A stretch of DNA of 64,000 bases from Posidonia oceanica (GCA_037176725.1 JAZBRS010000044.1:8432001-8496000); one strand, 5' to 3'; positions 35,178 through 48,300 are shown, numbered from the stretch's first letter. Notes: generated by a model not told the origin, from the letters alone. Translations and numbers: made by a program.

Positions 35178-35394
35178 GCATTCCACACACACACACCCTC
35201 CAATTCACACTTCTGGCTCACATTGTTGTTAAACAATTCTAATTGTTACAGTTGTGTATTTATCTGATGACAGACATTTATTTTGAATGGAAAATAAAAG
35301 TAGCAAATATACCCCAGCAATAGAGGGACTAGTTTCTTCTCCTGGCTGGGGAGGTGTAACATCAGCACCTAAGATAATTATTGTTTTTGTAAGG

Positions 35395-36491
35395 ATCTAA
35401 AGGCTTCTCTAGAGAAGGGTTGAATAGAGAATTAATAATAATAGCCTAATTAAAAAACTTGTTTAACAAACACAAGCAAATAACTCAAGTAAATGGAGTT
35501 GAATATTAAACTACTAGCACACAAAGAAGGAGGTGAGAGAAATTGAGAACAAGAGAAACTTATAGTGGTTTGGCCTCCCAAGCTTAGTCCACTCCTTGAG
35601 AATCCTTCAAGAATTCCTTATTTTGATATTGATTTCGGGCCAAGATCTCACCCCTACACCTCTTGACGAAAATCTCACCAAGACTCCGCAAAACCTGCGG
35701 CCTTCCCTTCTTACAATCGAAGAAGCTTGTACACTTGATGGAAAGAAAGATTACAACTCTAAACTCTTTTTATCTCTCCCAAATACACAATTGAACAAGT
35801 AGATTTTTGGTAAATTGAAAATGAATAACTTGCTATGGCTTGAATGAAGTGTGGGAAACTCTTCTAAAACTCTCTCAAAGTATGGGTATAGAATGTGCAG
35901 AATGTTATTGCAAATGAGTGCTAATAGGTGGGGATTTATAGGTCAAAGAGTGATGTTGAACGTTGGTCTAACGGCCATAAAAAGAAGTCCAACAGCTAGC
36001 CATTCGGTAGACCGAATTACTCACAGTTGTTCACAACAGTCGGTCAATTCGGTATGTCGAAATAAATTCGATATGCCAAATTGATTCTCGGTTCTGAACT
36101 ACTGTAAGCCCAGATTTCGATATATCGAAATCAATTTGGTATGCCAAAATGCCCTTAGAAGCCCTATTAAGAAGTGTAATCAATGAATGATTGGTTTGAA
36201 GTTTTAGCTATTTTCCTAAGGCACTATGGGGGTATTTAGGAGATTATTACAAGTTCATAGAATACAACAAATTACATTTACATGAAGCTTGATTACATTA
36301 AAAACTTAATCTCCTATTTACAAATGATTCAACTTAAGTCGACTTGAATTAGCACATAAACTCCTTCTAGCCCATTTCACCTCTTCTTTTGCCAAGGTCT
36401 ATAAAAACTCTTCCTTGACCTATTTAGAAGGGTTAGCACACAAATATATTTTGTTATCATCAAAATCAAGATGAAGCTAATTTAGCCAACA
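35395..36491 (-). mobile_element. SIRE-like copia 3' LTR
   Basis: Minus-strand start TGTTGGCTAAATTAG at 36491, directly after the polypurine tract AAAAAAGGGGAGAT (36505-36492). TATAAATC at 35940-35933 is preceded in transcription by TTCGGTATGCCGAA-type motifs (36000-36160), the same plan as 1242-2118. The distal boundary near 35395 is approximate. Confidence 0.6.
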
Positions 36492-37790
36492 ATCTCCCCT
36501 TTTTTGATGATGACAAAACTACAAATATTTCAAAACTATGAAAATGACTCCTCCTTGGAACATGCATTAAATATATCAATAAAAACATCAATGCTCCCCC
36601 TAACTATATGACTACAATAAAAGAGCATTAATAAGATATAATCCAGGTTAAACACAAATATGCTCAAGTATGACTCAACCACCCACTTAACTCAAATTAA
36701 CATGATAAGCTCAAAACAAAAATAGCTTTGGAATACATATCCCTCTCTCCCTTTTTGTCATAAGTAAAAAAAGAAAAGAAAAGAAAGCATAGATCTAAAG
36801 ATCAAAGTAACATAAGCAAGAGCATTATCAAAAGATAAAGGATATTCAATAAGCAAAAGAATCATTAAAATCAACTTTCATACAGTAGTTGTTGAATCAT
36901 ATAATATATGATAGAAATAAAAGATATTCAATAAGCTCCCTCTTACATCAAGCATGGGTAAAAAGAATAATTCAATAAAAAACAATATACATCATGCATA
37001 GTAAAAAGATATATCATTGTAAGCATAGACAAAAACACAAACCACAAGTCTCATTATTAATATCATTATGAGCAAGAATATATATTCTTGTTAAACTCTC
37101 ATCTCCTTTTCAACATGAGCAAAAAGAGCTAGAAGGTGTGACAAAGACTAGTAATAATCCACAATCCAATCACGATCTAAAAAGATAATGTAAGGAAACC
37201 AAATGTAGCAAAAATAAGGATCTTAAGAAGATAATCAATAAGGTAACATGACCCATAATATTGCATGCTAAGATATGACAAGTAAGTTCAAACATATAGA
37301 CTTTAAAAGGATTATTTATTCTTGTCCATTCATGCATAAGTTAAAAGTTTATAAAGAGGCAAATATTTAATCATGACATAATAATAATCAAATGAGCACA
37401 AGCCATGGATATAAATGATACAAAGAATTTAACTTCAAGTTTAAAATCAATAAAAGAAACTTAACATCCTTAACTAGCTAAGGCACAAAGACTTCAATTG
37501 TAAGAAATTCAATAGACCGAATTTTATTCAAGAATATAAGCATATCACTTCAAGAAAAATTCAGATAAATTTGAAAAAATTAAATAAAAATCATGTAAAA
37601 TCATGATAAATGAATTGAGTGATATTCTATCCAAATAATTTCATTAAGCATTCAATTATCAAAGAAAATTTTATAAACAATCATGCTTGACTTAATGCAA
37701 ATAAGGCACAATTTTTCATTAGAAAGGGTATTGGAATTACCGACATTTGCCAATGAATTATAGTCCCATGTTTCTTCTTCTCCCTTGGTG
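36492..37790 (-). other. AT-rich non-coding internal region of the copia remnant
   Basis: Between the gag remnant and the polypurine tract no protease, integrase or RT is recognisable, so the enzyme region is deleted. The sequence is A/T-rich with no ORF of note. Confidence 0.5.
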
Positions 37791-37793
37791 CCC

Positions 37794-38283
37794 TCAAACA
37801 CCTATACCACTTGAAATAAGTAAAGATTTTGGTACCCACTTTATCTTGGGTTGAAATGTGTTAGTCTTAGTAATCCAATCATTTTTAACTTTGGGAATCC
37901 ATCTTCCATTTGCTACTTTCTTAATGATAAATTCATATTTTTCATTACTAGTAGTTCTAACAAAACCATTTTTCGTAAGGAATACCCTTTTTATGCACAT
38001 TTTCACTTCTATACTTCCTCATATCAAGTGTTTTCTTTTTAATTAAAAACTTATTAACGTCATTAAGTAAACTTTCACTTTTGATTTTTAAAGATATGTC
38101 ATTTTCTAAAACATCAATTTTGCATTTAATGATATTTAATTCACTTTTCAAAATATTATTTTCTATTTCAAAGGATTTATACTTACTTCTCAATTTATCA
38201 TTTTCATTTGAAATCTTTTCTTTTTCAAGAGATACATCAACAAAACTTTTGCATTTCCACCTAGAAATTCTGACAATAAGCAT
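37794..38283 (-). pseudogene. SIRE-type gag C-terminus remnant
   Basis: Minus-strand reading gives a Lys/Glu/Asn-rich coiled coil (SLEKEKISNENDKLRSKYK, 38230-38170) followed, after a frame change near 37990, by GRWIPKVKNDWITK and PKIKWVPKSLL. A long coiled coil and 'IKWVPKS' before the protease is the usual end of SIRE/Maximus gag. A stop follows at 37794 and no protease continues. The adjoining 35178-35394 is unassigned. Confidence 0.55.
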
Positions 38284-38289
38284 TCACCA

Positions 38290-40529
38290 AGCATCTGTCC
38301 AGCCTAGCCACGATTCTGTTCTCACCCATTTAGTTGTTACAGCATGTGAAGGGATAACATATATAACCAGTCAACCAGCATGCAAGATGCATCATAACAT
38401 ACCGTAATAACGTTAGGTAAAACAATAATCAACAACTATGTTGTTGGTTTTCCACCCTAAACAATATCACGTAGAGCACTTTCATACATGTTTGGCATTG
38501 ATTGTGAGAAATCTTGTGGTTCAAAAGTAAATTTCTAGTAAGATCAAATATATTGCAATCAAATCAGATACCACTTAATTATAAAATCATTAATCATAAT
38601 AATAAATAAATAAATAACATGTTATAAGCTGATAGTTAATGTTCTCCTTGATCTTTTTGTAAGCTCAATCAACCATTAGCTGAAATATTATTGCACTTAC
38701 AAGTTTTTTAATTTGTTTGTTTCAAATATTTGCTACTTTTTGACCATGTTGTAAAAATTGGTTACACTCCTTAAGAAAATGGTAAGAGAACTATAGCTTT
38801 AATTCAAATTAGTTTCTGTTGCTTAGATTCATTTTTATGGGTTCAAAGGCAAAACAGGAGAAACAAGAAAGAGAAGTTTACAAAAAGAGTTCAAATGGAA
38901 AGAAAGAAAGGGTGAGAATTGAGAAACATATATGCACCTCTAAGAGGAAGAAGATGTTGCTGCAAATGCAAAAGTCTTGTTTCGAGAAGGTTTTGGAGAA
39001 AACAAAGCTGCTACTAAAATATGTACTATTAATCTTACAAGTTTTTGTTGTTTGATTTTACTTCAGTTATATATTGCAAGTGAAATCAAGAAAAAGTAAG
39101 GCCTAATGAAATGATAATTTGGTATTTCATCTTTATATTCCTTTATAATCTTATAGAGTCCACAAACTATGATGGACCTTAAACATGTCTGTTGACAACA
39201 TTATAGGCAAAGTTAGCCACATAATAGAATATTCAATCAGGTAGTAACTCACCTTTTCGTATATAATAATCAAGTAGTATCTCTTCGAATATACTTGAGA
39301 CTATTCCTTGTATACAACACTAGAAAGACAAAAGATTTGAAGGATGCAACAACATAGCAAACAAGCAAAGCAAAATTATCTTTTGGGGGGGAGGGAAAGT
39401 TTGTCTCAATCTGAAATATAAAACCATGATTACAAATCTAGATTGGTTTCTAAGTAGGGAGCTGGTCTAAGCTATTTTCTTTTGTAAACTTCAACTACAT
39501 AAGCCATCTAAAGAAGATCAAAAACAGTTATTTTGATGAATTGTTTTCTAATAATTTTCTAAACAATCTTCCAAAAAAAGGTACCCTTAAACATAATTTT
39601 CCAAGAAATGACAGATAAACTAAAAAAGTACAAGGTCTTTGTACATGGCATTATTGTGTACATGATGGTATTTACTTGCTAAATTATATCCATTTCTCCT
39701 CAATTGATATTTCTCTATGTTTTTCTGGGACTGTGATTAATATCATTGCAAGCGAAAACCCAAATCAAACAACAAAAGGATGGATTATGGACAAGTAAAT
39801 TTTTTACCACAATAATAACCACCAAAAAATAGATAATGTGCAAAGGATAATTCCCACTAAATTCATGATAAGAACAACAAACAATACAATACCATTTCAG
39901 CAGATTCCACAAGAAACTTGTAAATTAGATATTGATTAATTCACATTGCTTATATCATCACATGTGTGCATCGGTTAATTCCATTTTATATCACCACATA
40001 GTCCCATAATCACAAAATGCGTCATATGAGATGAGAGCAGAGGGAAGAGTTGAGGACTCACCAATCATGCAACGCAAGAAAATAGGAGGAGCCGCCAGAC
40101 ATCTGTGGAGAACAAGCGTTCTTGGAGTTCTGTGAAGAACGAGCGATGCTGTCAAAGGTTAGAGGAGAACAAGTGCCGCTGGAGGACAGAGGAAGAGCAA
40201 CGTCGGATCACCAGAGGAGGTGTGGTCACCTTAAATCAAAGGAGGAGGAGACTTTCGGTGGAGAGGAGGAGGAGGAAAGGAGAGGAGAGTGAAGAAAAGA
40301 GAGGAGTGGCAGAAGAGTGAAATGGGAAAAAGACCCACACGATAAAAGTTTTAGGTCAAATTCGCAAAGACTTAACGAGAACATGTCCTTGCAAAGTGTT
40401 CGCTAAATTCTAGTGAAGAAAAGTCCCTCACTAAATCCTCGCAAAAAGTCCTCGCAAACACTTAACGAGGACAAGTCCTCGCTAAGTCCTCACGACCTAT
40501 CCTCGTAATTTTCATAATTTTTAGTAGTG
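38290..40529 (-). mobile_element. Probable CACTA-type transposon end with flanking AT-rich DNA
   Basis: The minus strand from 40529 reads CACTACTAAAAATTATG, a CACTA-type terminus, followed by repeated subterminal ACGAGGAC/AAGTCCTCGC units (40325-40505). Next comes a GC-richer, pyrimidine-rich block (40020-40320) ending in a possible splice donor TTG|GTGAGT. No transposase or opposite terminus was found in 38290-40000, which is otherwise AT-rich with no gene. Confidence 0.45.
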
Positions 40530-40748
40530 TAATTTTGATCTTATTAATTTCTTGATTATATGACTTGTGTTTAGAGTGATTTCAACCAATAGCTTACACG
40601 GCCAGCTAAGGTAAAAGGGTGCAACCGATAGGCTACAAGGCCCATTGACTTTACTTTTTTTGTTATTAGACATTATGAATCTGAGACTCATCTCACAAGG
40701 GAAAAGGGTGCAACTGTTAGGCTACAAGGCCCACTGACTTTACTTTTA

Positions 40749-41509
40749 TTATTATGAGACATTATGTGCGCCATGATAGTAAATATTAAGGGATTAAAAG
40801 AGGAAATGATTAATCAACTCAAGTAGTTGAATTGATTAGGACATTGCGATTTTATAATCTTCATCAGAATTTAAATTATGATGTCAGCATTTAACTACCA
40901 TTACAAAAAAGAGATGAAGAAATTGTTGAATTCATAAGGACATCCTTTACATTATCGTGGAATCCAAGATCCCATTTGACAATGATTACTCAGCAAGTGA
41001 ACTCTATCTGTGAAGACCTGTATTGTTTGCTTTTCTGTTATAAGGGGCAACTCTTTAGCTTCTACTTCTGCATGGACTTGTAGTTTTTGCTTTTCCTGGG
41101 AGGAGCTTTTTAGTTTCTGTTTTTGTCTAGAAATGCATCTCCCAATCCGTCGTTTGGTACAACTTTCTGAAGCATGATTTTCATCAGTAGTTGGCTTTTA
41201 AAAATTCAACCAAATGCCTCCTTTGACGTGGAGTCTTATAATTAATTGATCTACTACAAAATTCTTCAAATATATACATGGAACATTGTCCAAATTTTCT
41301 CAAATATTCCTAGAATCCCGAAACATTAGAATAATTGAATATTTGAAGCAGAATCAGACTTTTTTTTAGGGTCTACCAAGCAAAAATCCTATCCAGATAC
41401 TACCTAGGTCTTCTTCCAAAAAAATCAGCTAGACTATTCCACAAACATGTGAAGACACATGGTTGCGCCACACATAGACGACTGAAGACTTCACCCACTA
41501 ATGGTCCAA
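40749..41509 (+). repeat. Segmental duplication, copy 1
   Basis: Aligns over its length to 47709-48278, for example 'GGGTCTACCAAGCAAAAATC', 'CCCGAAACATTAG' and 'GACGACTGAAGACTT', with scattered differences and about 120 bp extra near 40850-41020. Just before it, 40611-40755 has two copies of a 'GGGTGCAACxGxTAGGCTAC' unit. There is no gene after this copy. Confidence 0.85.
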
Positions 41510-41726
41510 CAAAACTTGTAATCGTTGTCTCCATGGTAGTGAATATGTTACTTCCCCTGTGAATGTAGACAACTAGTCTGGTGCAAAACCCAAAAGATCT
41601 ATTCTATTTTTATCCTGGGTTATGTACATTAAATCTTACACTAATTCATACACTCAATTTGAATTTCCATATCAATTATTAACACAGCACCAATCTCGTA
41701 TCATAAAATATGTAATATGATATGAT
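41510..41726. other. Spacer with no recognised feature
   Basis: AT-rich sequence between the duplicated segment and the hAT element; I see nothing in it. Confidence 0.5.
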
Positions 41727-41734
41727 TATATGAG

Positions 41735-44618
41735 TAGACATGTAAAAAGGGCTAGGTTGAGCCAACTCGGGCCGAAAAAATGTAGGTCCAGTCAAGCCTG
41801 GGTCGGCCCGGTCTGTCAGCAAGCCTGGGCTGGGTCGGGCCTTCGCATGAAGGACCTCGACCCAGTCCTAGTCCTCTGGTCCTTGCTAAACCGAGTCTAG
41901 AGGGTCGGATTGGGCTAGGTTCTTTTTGCTTGTGTATATTAGAAATTAATTAAAAAAAGTATAGACAAAGTTTAAAAATTAAATACAAATATTTTATTAA
42001 TTTTCTAATAATTAAAATTACAAAAAAAATAAAAAATTTATTTAGATAAAGTTTTACAAGTTACAACAAAATATAATTACAAAATTAATAACAATTCATT
42101 CTATGTGTCGTAGAAGTCGTATCATCTTCTTCTCTTGATTTATCGTTCAACTTCAAATTTTGAATTTAATCCATAGCATCATACTAGTTTTTTAGAAAAA
42201 CCAAAGCTTCCACTGATTTTTCCGATAATTTGCATCTTCTATCGCTTAAGACTCTTTTACATGTAGAAAAAGTAGACTCCAATGTTACAGTGGACATCGG
42301 AATTGTTAGTAAATCTTTTGTTATACGTGAAACAATAGGATATCTATATGAGTTAAGCGACCACCAATTTAATACATCTAATTTAATATTTTCATCAAAA
42401 CCAAAATCGCATTCTAAATAAGTTTCTAATTCATTATTACTTGTTGATTTATAATATTTATCTTTTTTGTTTTTTATTCTACTCCACATTGCAAAATCAT
42501 AATCGTTTTCTCTTATTATAGAAAGAGAGTAATGAGCAATCATAGAACTACTACTACAACCAAATTGATTAACATATTAGTCAAACAATTTATACAAATT
42601 GTCTTTAACTTTATAATTAAATTTGTCTACTTGGTCAAGTTTATTCATATTAGTAAAAATTTCATCAATCATTATCATACAAGTGACTAATCTATACCTA
42701 GGATCCATTATTATTGCTAAACAATACCACATTGGAGGTTCATACCAATAAGAATTATATTTTTGTTCCATTATTGCAATAATATGTTGAAAACATGGGA
42801 CATCTCTATATGATACGAAAATAGTAGTAATTTTAAAAAGATTAGGTAAAAGACGAAAACTAGTAGGATAATATTATCTAGCCAAGTCCTTAGTAGCAGA
42901 ATAAAAAATTTAAAAACTTATGAATTGTAATACAATTATTCCAATCATCATTATTTAAAAGATCATTTGATTTTCTATTATAATACATTGTAATGAAGTT
43001 ACTACAAGGTAAACATGAACTTAGCATATTATATGTTGAACATCCATTTTAAATTTCCTAGGTTTGACACCATTATCTACGCATAATTGTTTAAATTCTT
43101 GAAATCTTTTAGGTGATGTTTGAATATATAAAATAGATGATCTAATATTTTCTACATATAGTCTAATACACTTTGTACATTCTTGTACAATTAAATTAAG
43201 AATATATATGACAACTACATCTATAATGAAATAAATCATCATTTAGCATAGGATTTAAATTTCATCTTAATATATCTATTACAATATTATTATTAGTAGC
43301 ATTATCAAACGAAATTGTATTAGTTTTATTACTTATTTTAAAATCTCTAGCAATTATTTCTATAACATTTGCAATAGCTTTACCAGTATGTGGATAATCA
43401 AATATTTTAAAAGTAATTATTTTTTTTTGTAAATTACAAGATATATCTATCTAATTTGTAGTAAAACATAAGTAAGAAAAATTATTTAGACCAGTCCATT
43501 ACAAGTTAATGATATTTTATATAATAAACTAAAAAAACATTTGAATTAAAATATCCTTATCTTGAATAAATTTTTGTGTATTATATTTTTAGTTGTATGT
43601 CTAGAATGACTTTTAAATTGTGAATTTACATATGTTTGCATACAAGTAACAAATTTTTTATTTTCAGAAAATATAAAAGGTTGTTCATTTTGAATTATAA
43701 ATTTTGTTAATGCATGTTTAGTTTCTTTGACAGAATATTTTCAATTAATTACACCACTAGATCCTACTTGGAAGAGCTTGTTTTAAATCTGTTCTTTTTT
43801 CTAAATGATTTTTTTTTTTACAATTTAAAAGATGCCTATTTAGATGACAATTACCTCACTCCCTCCACTTTTTTACAAGTAAGGTCTTTTTCCATCATCG
43901 GTTGAATCTGGAGTTAAATCTTTCCAATAAGGAGTTATTCTTCTCCTAACTTTTTGGGTGACTATAGATTGGATTTGTGAACCTACATTTTCTGCAGAAT
44001 ATTGGATTGGGATATCTCGATTTGATAAACTAGCCATTGTAACTAATTAAAACAATAAAAAAAATTGAGGGTAAAGATGTAGAGAAATTAGAGGGATTAG
44101 AAGTAGAGAAATTTGTAACAGTAGAGGCAAAATAGTGGAGTGATGGAGGCAAAATGGTGGAGTGGTGGACCAGAATCGTGGATGCTGGAGTAGAAGTATA
44201 GTACTAACAATGTGTAGAGAGAGTAGAGAAGAGTTGAGAATATAAAGAATATAGAAAAGTTGAGAAGTTGTGAACATATGAGATAGAATGGAGAAGTATT
44301 TATAAGAAAAGAAGAAAGAAAGAGAATTTAAGAATTTAAAAAATATATATATATATAATACAACCGATGGCAACGGCTGCAAAAATAAATGAATGTAACG
44401 ATTGAGAAAATTTTCTAGTTGTTGTAGGCTAGGTGAGCCTAGGCCCGGACTAGCTAAGCCAAGCTTGGACTCTTGCGCACCTGACCCCCATCCTAACTGG
44501 GAAAGGCGGGCTAGGCCGGCCCAATGCAGACCTCCAATGGATCAATCGGGCCAACCCAACCTGGGCCTCCAATGGGTCAGGTTGAGCCTGAGCCCTTCTG
44601 ATCTTTTTTACACCTCTA
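41735..44618 (-). mobile_element. Degenerate hAT transposon, 2.9 kb, 8-bp TSD
   Basis: Imperfect terminal inverted repeats: TAGACATGTAAAAAGGGCT at 41735 and, on the other strand, TAGAGGTGTAAAAAAG at 44618; TAGAGGTGTAAA is a common plant hAT terminus. Flanks TATATGAG (41727-41734) and GATATGAG (44619-44626) match at 7 of 8 positions, the hAT TSD length. Both subterminal regions are GC-richer and carry GGGTCGGGCC/GGCCCAACC repeats. The interior encodes a broken minus-strand transposase. Confidence 0.88.
42184..44037 (-). pseudogene. hAT transposase, broken
   Basis: A minus-strand ATG at 44037 begins a short N-terminus (MASLSNRDIPIQYS) running to VRRRITPYWKDL. The BED-finger region is lost in stops. 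Later fragments are recognisable: QECTKCIRLYVENIRSS and SPKRFQEFKQLC (43242-43060), then AIIMDPRYRL (42720-42690), then the C-terminal hAT dimerisation region WWSLNSYRYPIVSRITKDLL and TVTLESTFSTCKRVL ending at 42184. The dimerisation domain is complete; the middle has many stops and frame changes. Transposase would cut and rejoin the element ends; this copy cannot. Confidence 0.85.
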
Positions 44619-44955
44619 GATATGAGTTGAATAATAGGAGCTTATATCATTATAATGTGTACATTATGGTACAAGAATGCCACCAACAAGTTAATATCAC
44701 AATTATACAATCTTACATTATTTAAAATATGGAAGTTCACATTGAATGCCACGTCAATGGCATATACAAACTTTTTTTTTCCCGGTTTTAATGGTGCCAT
44801 GGAAGGTAGAAAGATCGTTTGTCTACCACGTATATATACACGGTTTGGCTTTGATGTGATGTTGAAATTTGTTTGTCTTGGCACCCAACTTTGAACGGTA
44901 TTTACCAAAGAATGCCATACTATATAAAGTAAAAACAATTTGAAGTAAATATGTC

Positions 44956-45955
44956 CAAGGGTGGCGTTGGGCTGGGGCAGCTGTCCCCTCCTCTTTTCCA
45001 AAAATCTTATTATTATACCTTATTTACAAATTAAAAAGTTAAGGGGTCAATTTAAACTTTCCCTCCTATTTCAATTTGAATTTCATTATCATACAAAATT
45101 TAAAAGATTTAAAACTATCATGCCAAATTTATAAACAAAAATGTTAAAATTTCACGTGTTCCCATTACAACGCCAAACCAAAAACAAAACTCTTCTAAAA
45201 AATTACTTTACTTATAATTTTGATTAGGTTAGTGTAAACATGACTAAGAATTCTACCATTGATGTTTTTTTTAAGAGATAGTCTTCTCAAAATTTAAAGG
45301 CTCCAAATAAAAAATATCTTTTGGTGAAACATCCAACGATCGAGCCAGATAAAATAGATTTTAAATCTCTTCCACGTGATCCTAGACTACGCACTCAGAT
45401 TTGGGATTATCCTATAGATCAACGTGATGATATTCATCATGCTTACATCAAGCTTCGTCTGTACCAACCAATGCTCCTGAATATCCATTAACCGGTTTGG
45501 ATAAGAATTCCTATACATCAAGACAGATTGTGTTAACTCTCTCAGTTTCAACTACAACGACTGAACGAGCATTCTTGACTATGAAATTTTTTAAAAATCG
45601 ACTTCGTAACAAAATGGAAGATACGTTTCTCGTAGATTGTTTATACTGAAAAAAAAATTGTCAAGAACGTTAATACTACTACCTCTATTAAAGATTTAAT
45701 TAATGTGAATGAGTGAATTGCTCAACTTCGATGAAAATTGAAGTTAGTTCAAATTTATAGTTTTATTTTTTGTAAATATCCATGTTTGGATATACTTTTG
45801 GATATTTTATCAAAGATTAAACTTTCTTTTTGAGTTTGCTTTTGTAAATATCCATGTTTTTTAACAATTGGATGTATTTTTTGATATTATATTTAATAAC
45901 ATATATAATGCAAAGTAACACCCCCTCTTGATTTAATTTCTGGCTCCACCACTGA
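44956..45955 (+). mobile_element. Deletion-derivative hAT element, exactly 1000 bp, perfect TSD
   Basis: Perfect 8-bp TSD AATATGTC at 44948-44955 and 45956-45963. Ends CAAGGGTGGCGTTGGG and, on the other strand, CAGTGGTGGAGCCAGAAATT. Inside, a transposase N-terminus with KYLLVKHPTIEPDKIDFKSL, RDPRLRTQIWDYPIDQRDD and YIKL runs directly into C-terminal pieces (LSVSTTTTERAF-like, KNRLRNKMED-like), so the catalytic middle is missing. This matches the zinc-finger/DUF4371 hAT family. It is plus-oriented and non-autonomous, with several stops. Confidence 0.85.
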
Positions 45956-45963
45956 ATATGTCA

Positions 45964-47708
45964 TAACAAAAAATTGGTGGTTAGTCACGACCGAACTCAT
46001 TCGTTAAAAGTATTAAGAAAAAAAAAAGGGTGGTCAAGTGATGTAGTTGCCAGGATCAAAACCTGTCCGAAAGCTTCAGTACTAAAATTTGACAACTGCT
46101 AGACTTTCGTCGGTGGCTACTTACGATTCCCAGCGTGGCTAAATCTGTGGTCGAAAACCATGGCCTATGTTATGACCAACATAAGCTTTATCTAGATTCT
46201 GACCACTAATTTCTGATAGAAGTTGAAAAAACCTAAAAGTAATTTCAAACAGGTATTTACCTTATGGATGAACAATCCATGTGTATTTTTGTGTAGTTGA
46301 AGAAATTGGTGGAAGAAAACTTCTAGTAGAAACTAGAGAAAATAACATTATAATGTCTTTAATACTATTGTTCTTTTTAAATCATTTACTTTAAAATGTT
46401 ATTACTATTTACAATCTATGCCATTTACCCTTATACTTTAAAGTAATTAGAGTATTACTAGAAGCTAGTTTCTACTAATAGATAATTTCTTTCTCAAATA
46501 AGATTCTAGAAATAACTTAGAATCTAATTTCTATACAAAAACTCCTAAAAATTAACTTTTAAAAATATCTTAGAATCTAACTTCTGAATTTAAGAGATTG
46601 CAAACAATCGTTTAGAGAATCTGAGACCCATCTTAAGAAAGCACGTCTAGAAAATCCGAATATCAAAAATTACGTACCTCATTGCACATTTATTTTCAGG
46701 TGAGACGATACTTGGTCATCCAGTCGGTCAACGTACCTATGAAAGTTATCTTAATAAGAGGTCGATCTGTCTGCATGATTTTACCTTTCCTCTCTCTCTC
46801 TCTCTCTCTCTCTCATATAATCCAAATCTACGAAACGAACAAAAGAAAAACATGAAGTATACTTACTCCTTTGAACATCACAATCTTATCGATCGGATGC
46901 TTCTTTTTTGTTATGAGATTTCTTTGCTTTGTCACGAGCAAGAACAAAAGGTGTGGTCTTGAGAGGAACCCACACGTACCCACTGTATCAGACCTAATAA
47001 TGCAAAAATAATTGAATCGTTGTAGCTTCTCACATGCATGTGAACGCTCAAAGACGAACAAAGCATTCCTCAACACCCAAGTAGAACGTCGAATATGGCA
47101 AAAGGAAACAAACCAAGCACTAAAAATTACACTAAGGCAACGCTTCATTTTTTTTTTCCTTCGGCAAATCCTCTTCCAAGCATGCACTTAGTGTTCGTTT
47201 AGGAGGATATTTCGTATTAGATTCTCAAGAACCAAATTCTGAAGAGATCATGAAGAATCCGGCCTCTCTACAAGTTAATAATGTTGTTTGAGGACCGTAG
47301 ATTTTGGAATCAGGAGAATTTTAATTTAATTGTTGGAAAAAAATTACTTAGTGGTGTCCTAAGATTTGAGCACAATCCTATTTTAGTATTCAAGATTTAA
47401 AAAATATTATTTTGATATTCGAAGGTTTACAATGTTAGACAAATATAGTCTTCCGTTAGTATACCGTCTATTACGGGACTCCATAACTAAAAGTTCAAGA
47501 CAACAATGTCCTTCCTTTCTCCAATATTAAAATGATGTTTTTCTTTTTCCATATAGTCATTACGGTCAATTGAGTGTAAAATTTGACGGTGGTAAGGATT
47601 TTGATTATTTTGTAAATCTTAGGTATCAAAATGATAATTTTTAAATATTAAACATCAAAATGGAATTTCGTTAAAATCTTAGGACACCAATAAGTAATTT
47701 TTCCTTAA
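45964..47708. other. AT-rich intergenic DNA with a (CT)n tract
   Basis: No gene or repeat recognised apart from a CT microsatellite at 46791-46814. Confidence 0.5.
46791..46814. repeat. (CT)12 microsatellite
   Basis: Twelve uninterrupted TC dinucleotides. Confidence 0.98.
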
Positions 47709-48278
47709 TTATTATTAGATATGTGCCATGATAGTAAATATTTAGGGATTAAAAGAGGAGATGATTAACTAACTCAAGTAGTTGACCTGTAGTGTTTTCT
47801 TTTCTGTTGTAAGGAGCAACTCTTTAGCTTCTACTTCTGCATAGACTTGTAGTCTTTGCTTTTTCTGGAAGGAACTTTTTAGTTTCTGTTTTTGCCTAGA
47901 AATGCTTCTCCTAATCCATCGTTTGTACAACCTTTCTGAAACATGATTCTCATCAGAAGTTGGCTTTTAAAAGTCCATCCAAATGCTTCCTTAGAAGTGG
48001 AATCTTATAATTATTTGATCTACTAAAAAATTCTTCAAATATATATATACATGGAACATTGTTCAAAATTTCTCAAATATTCCTAGAATCCCGAAACATT
48101 AGGATAACTAAATATTTGAAGCAGAAAAAGATTTTTTTTAAGGGTCTACCAAGCAAAAATCCTTTCCAAATACTACCTCGGTCATCTTCCAAAAAATTCA
48201 GCTGGACCATTCCACAAACATGAGAACACTCATGAACGCGTCATAGACGACTGAAGACTTGACCCACTAATAGTCCAA
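47709..48278 (+). repeat. Segmental duplication, copy 2 (upstream of the host gene)
   Basis: Aligns to 40749-41509. It ends about 15 bp before the TATA-like box of the secreted-protein gene, so it forms that gene's immediate upstream region. Confidence 0.85.
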
Positions 48279-48293
48279 GATATGCAAAGGAGT

Positions 48294-48300
48294 TATAAAG
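48294..48300 (+). promoter_or_regulatory. TATA box of the secreted proline-rich gene
   Basis: TATAAAG lies 73 bp upstream of the position just before the ATG at 48373, a normal plant spacing for a short 5' leader. Confidence 0.5.

Noticed and set aside
38819..39055. Lys-rich ORF of 78 codons
   Set aside because: Low-complexity Lys/Arg composition in AT-rich DNA, no upstream promoter and no recognised motif.
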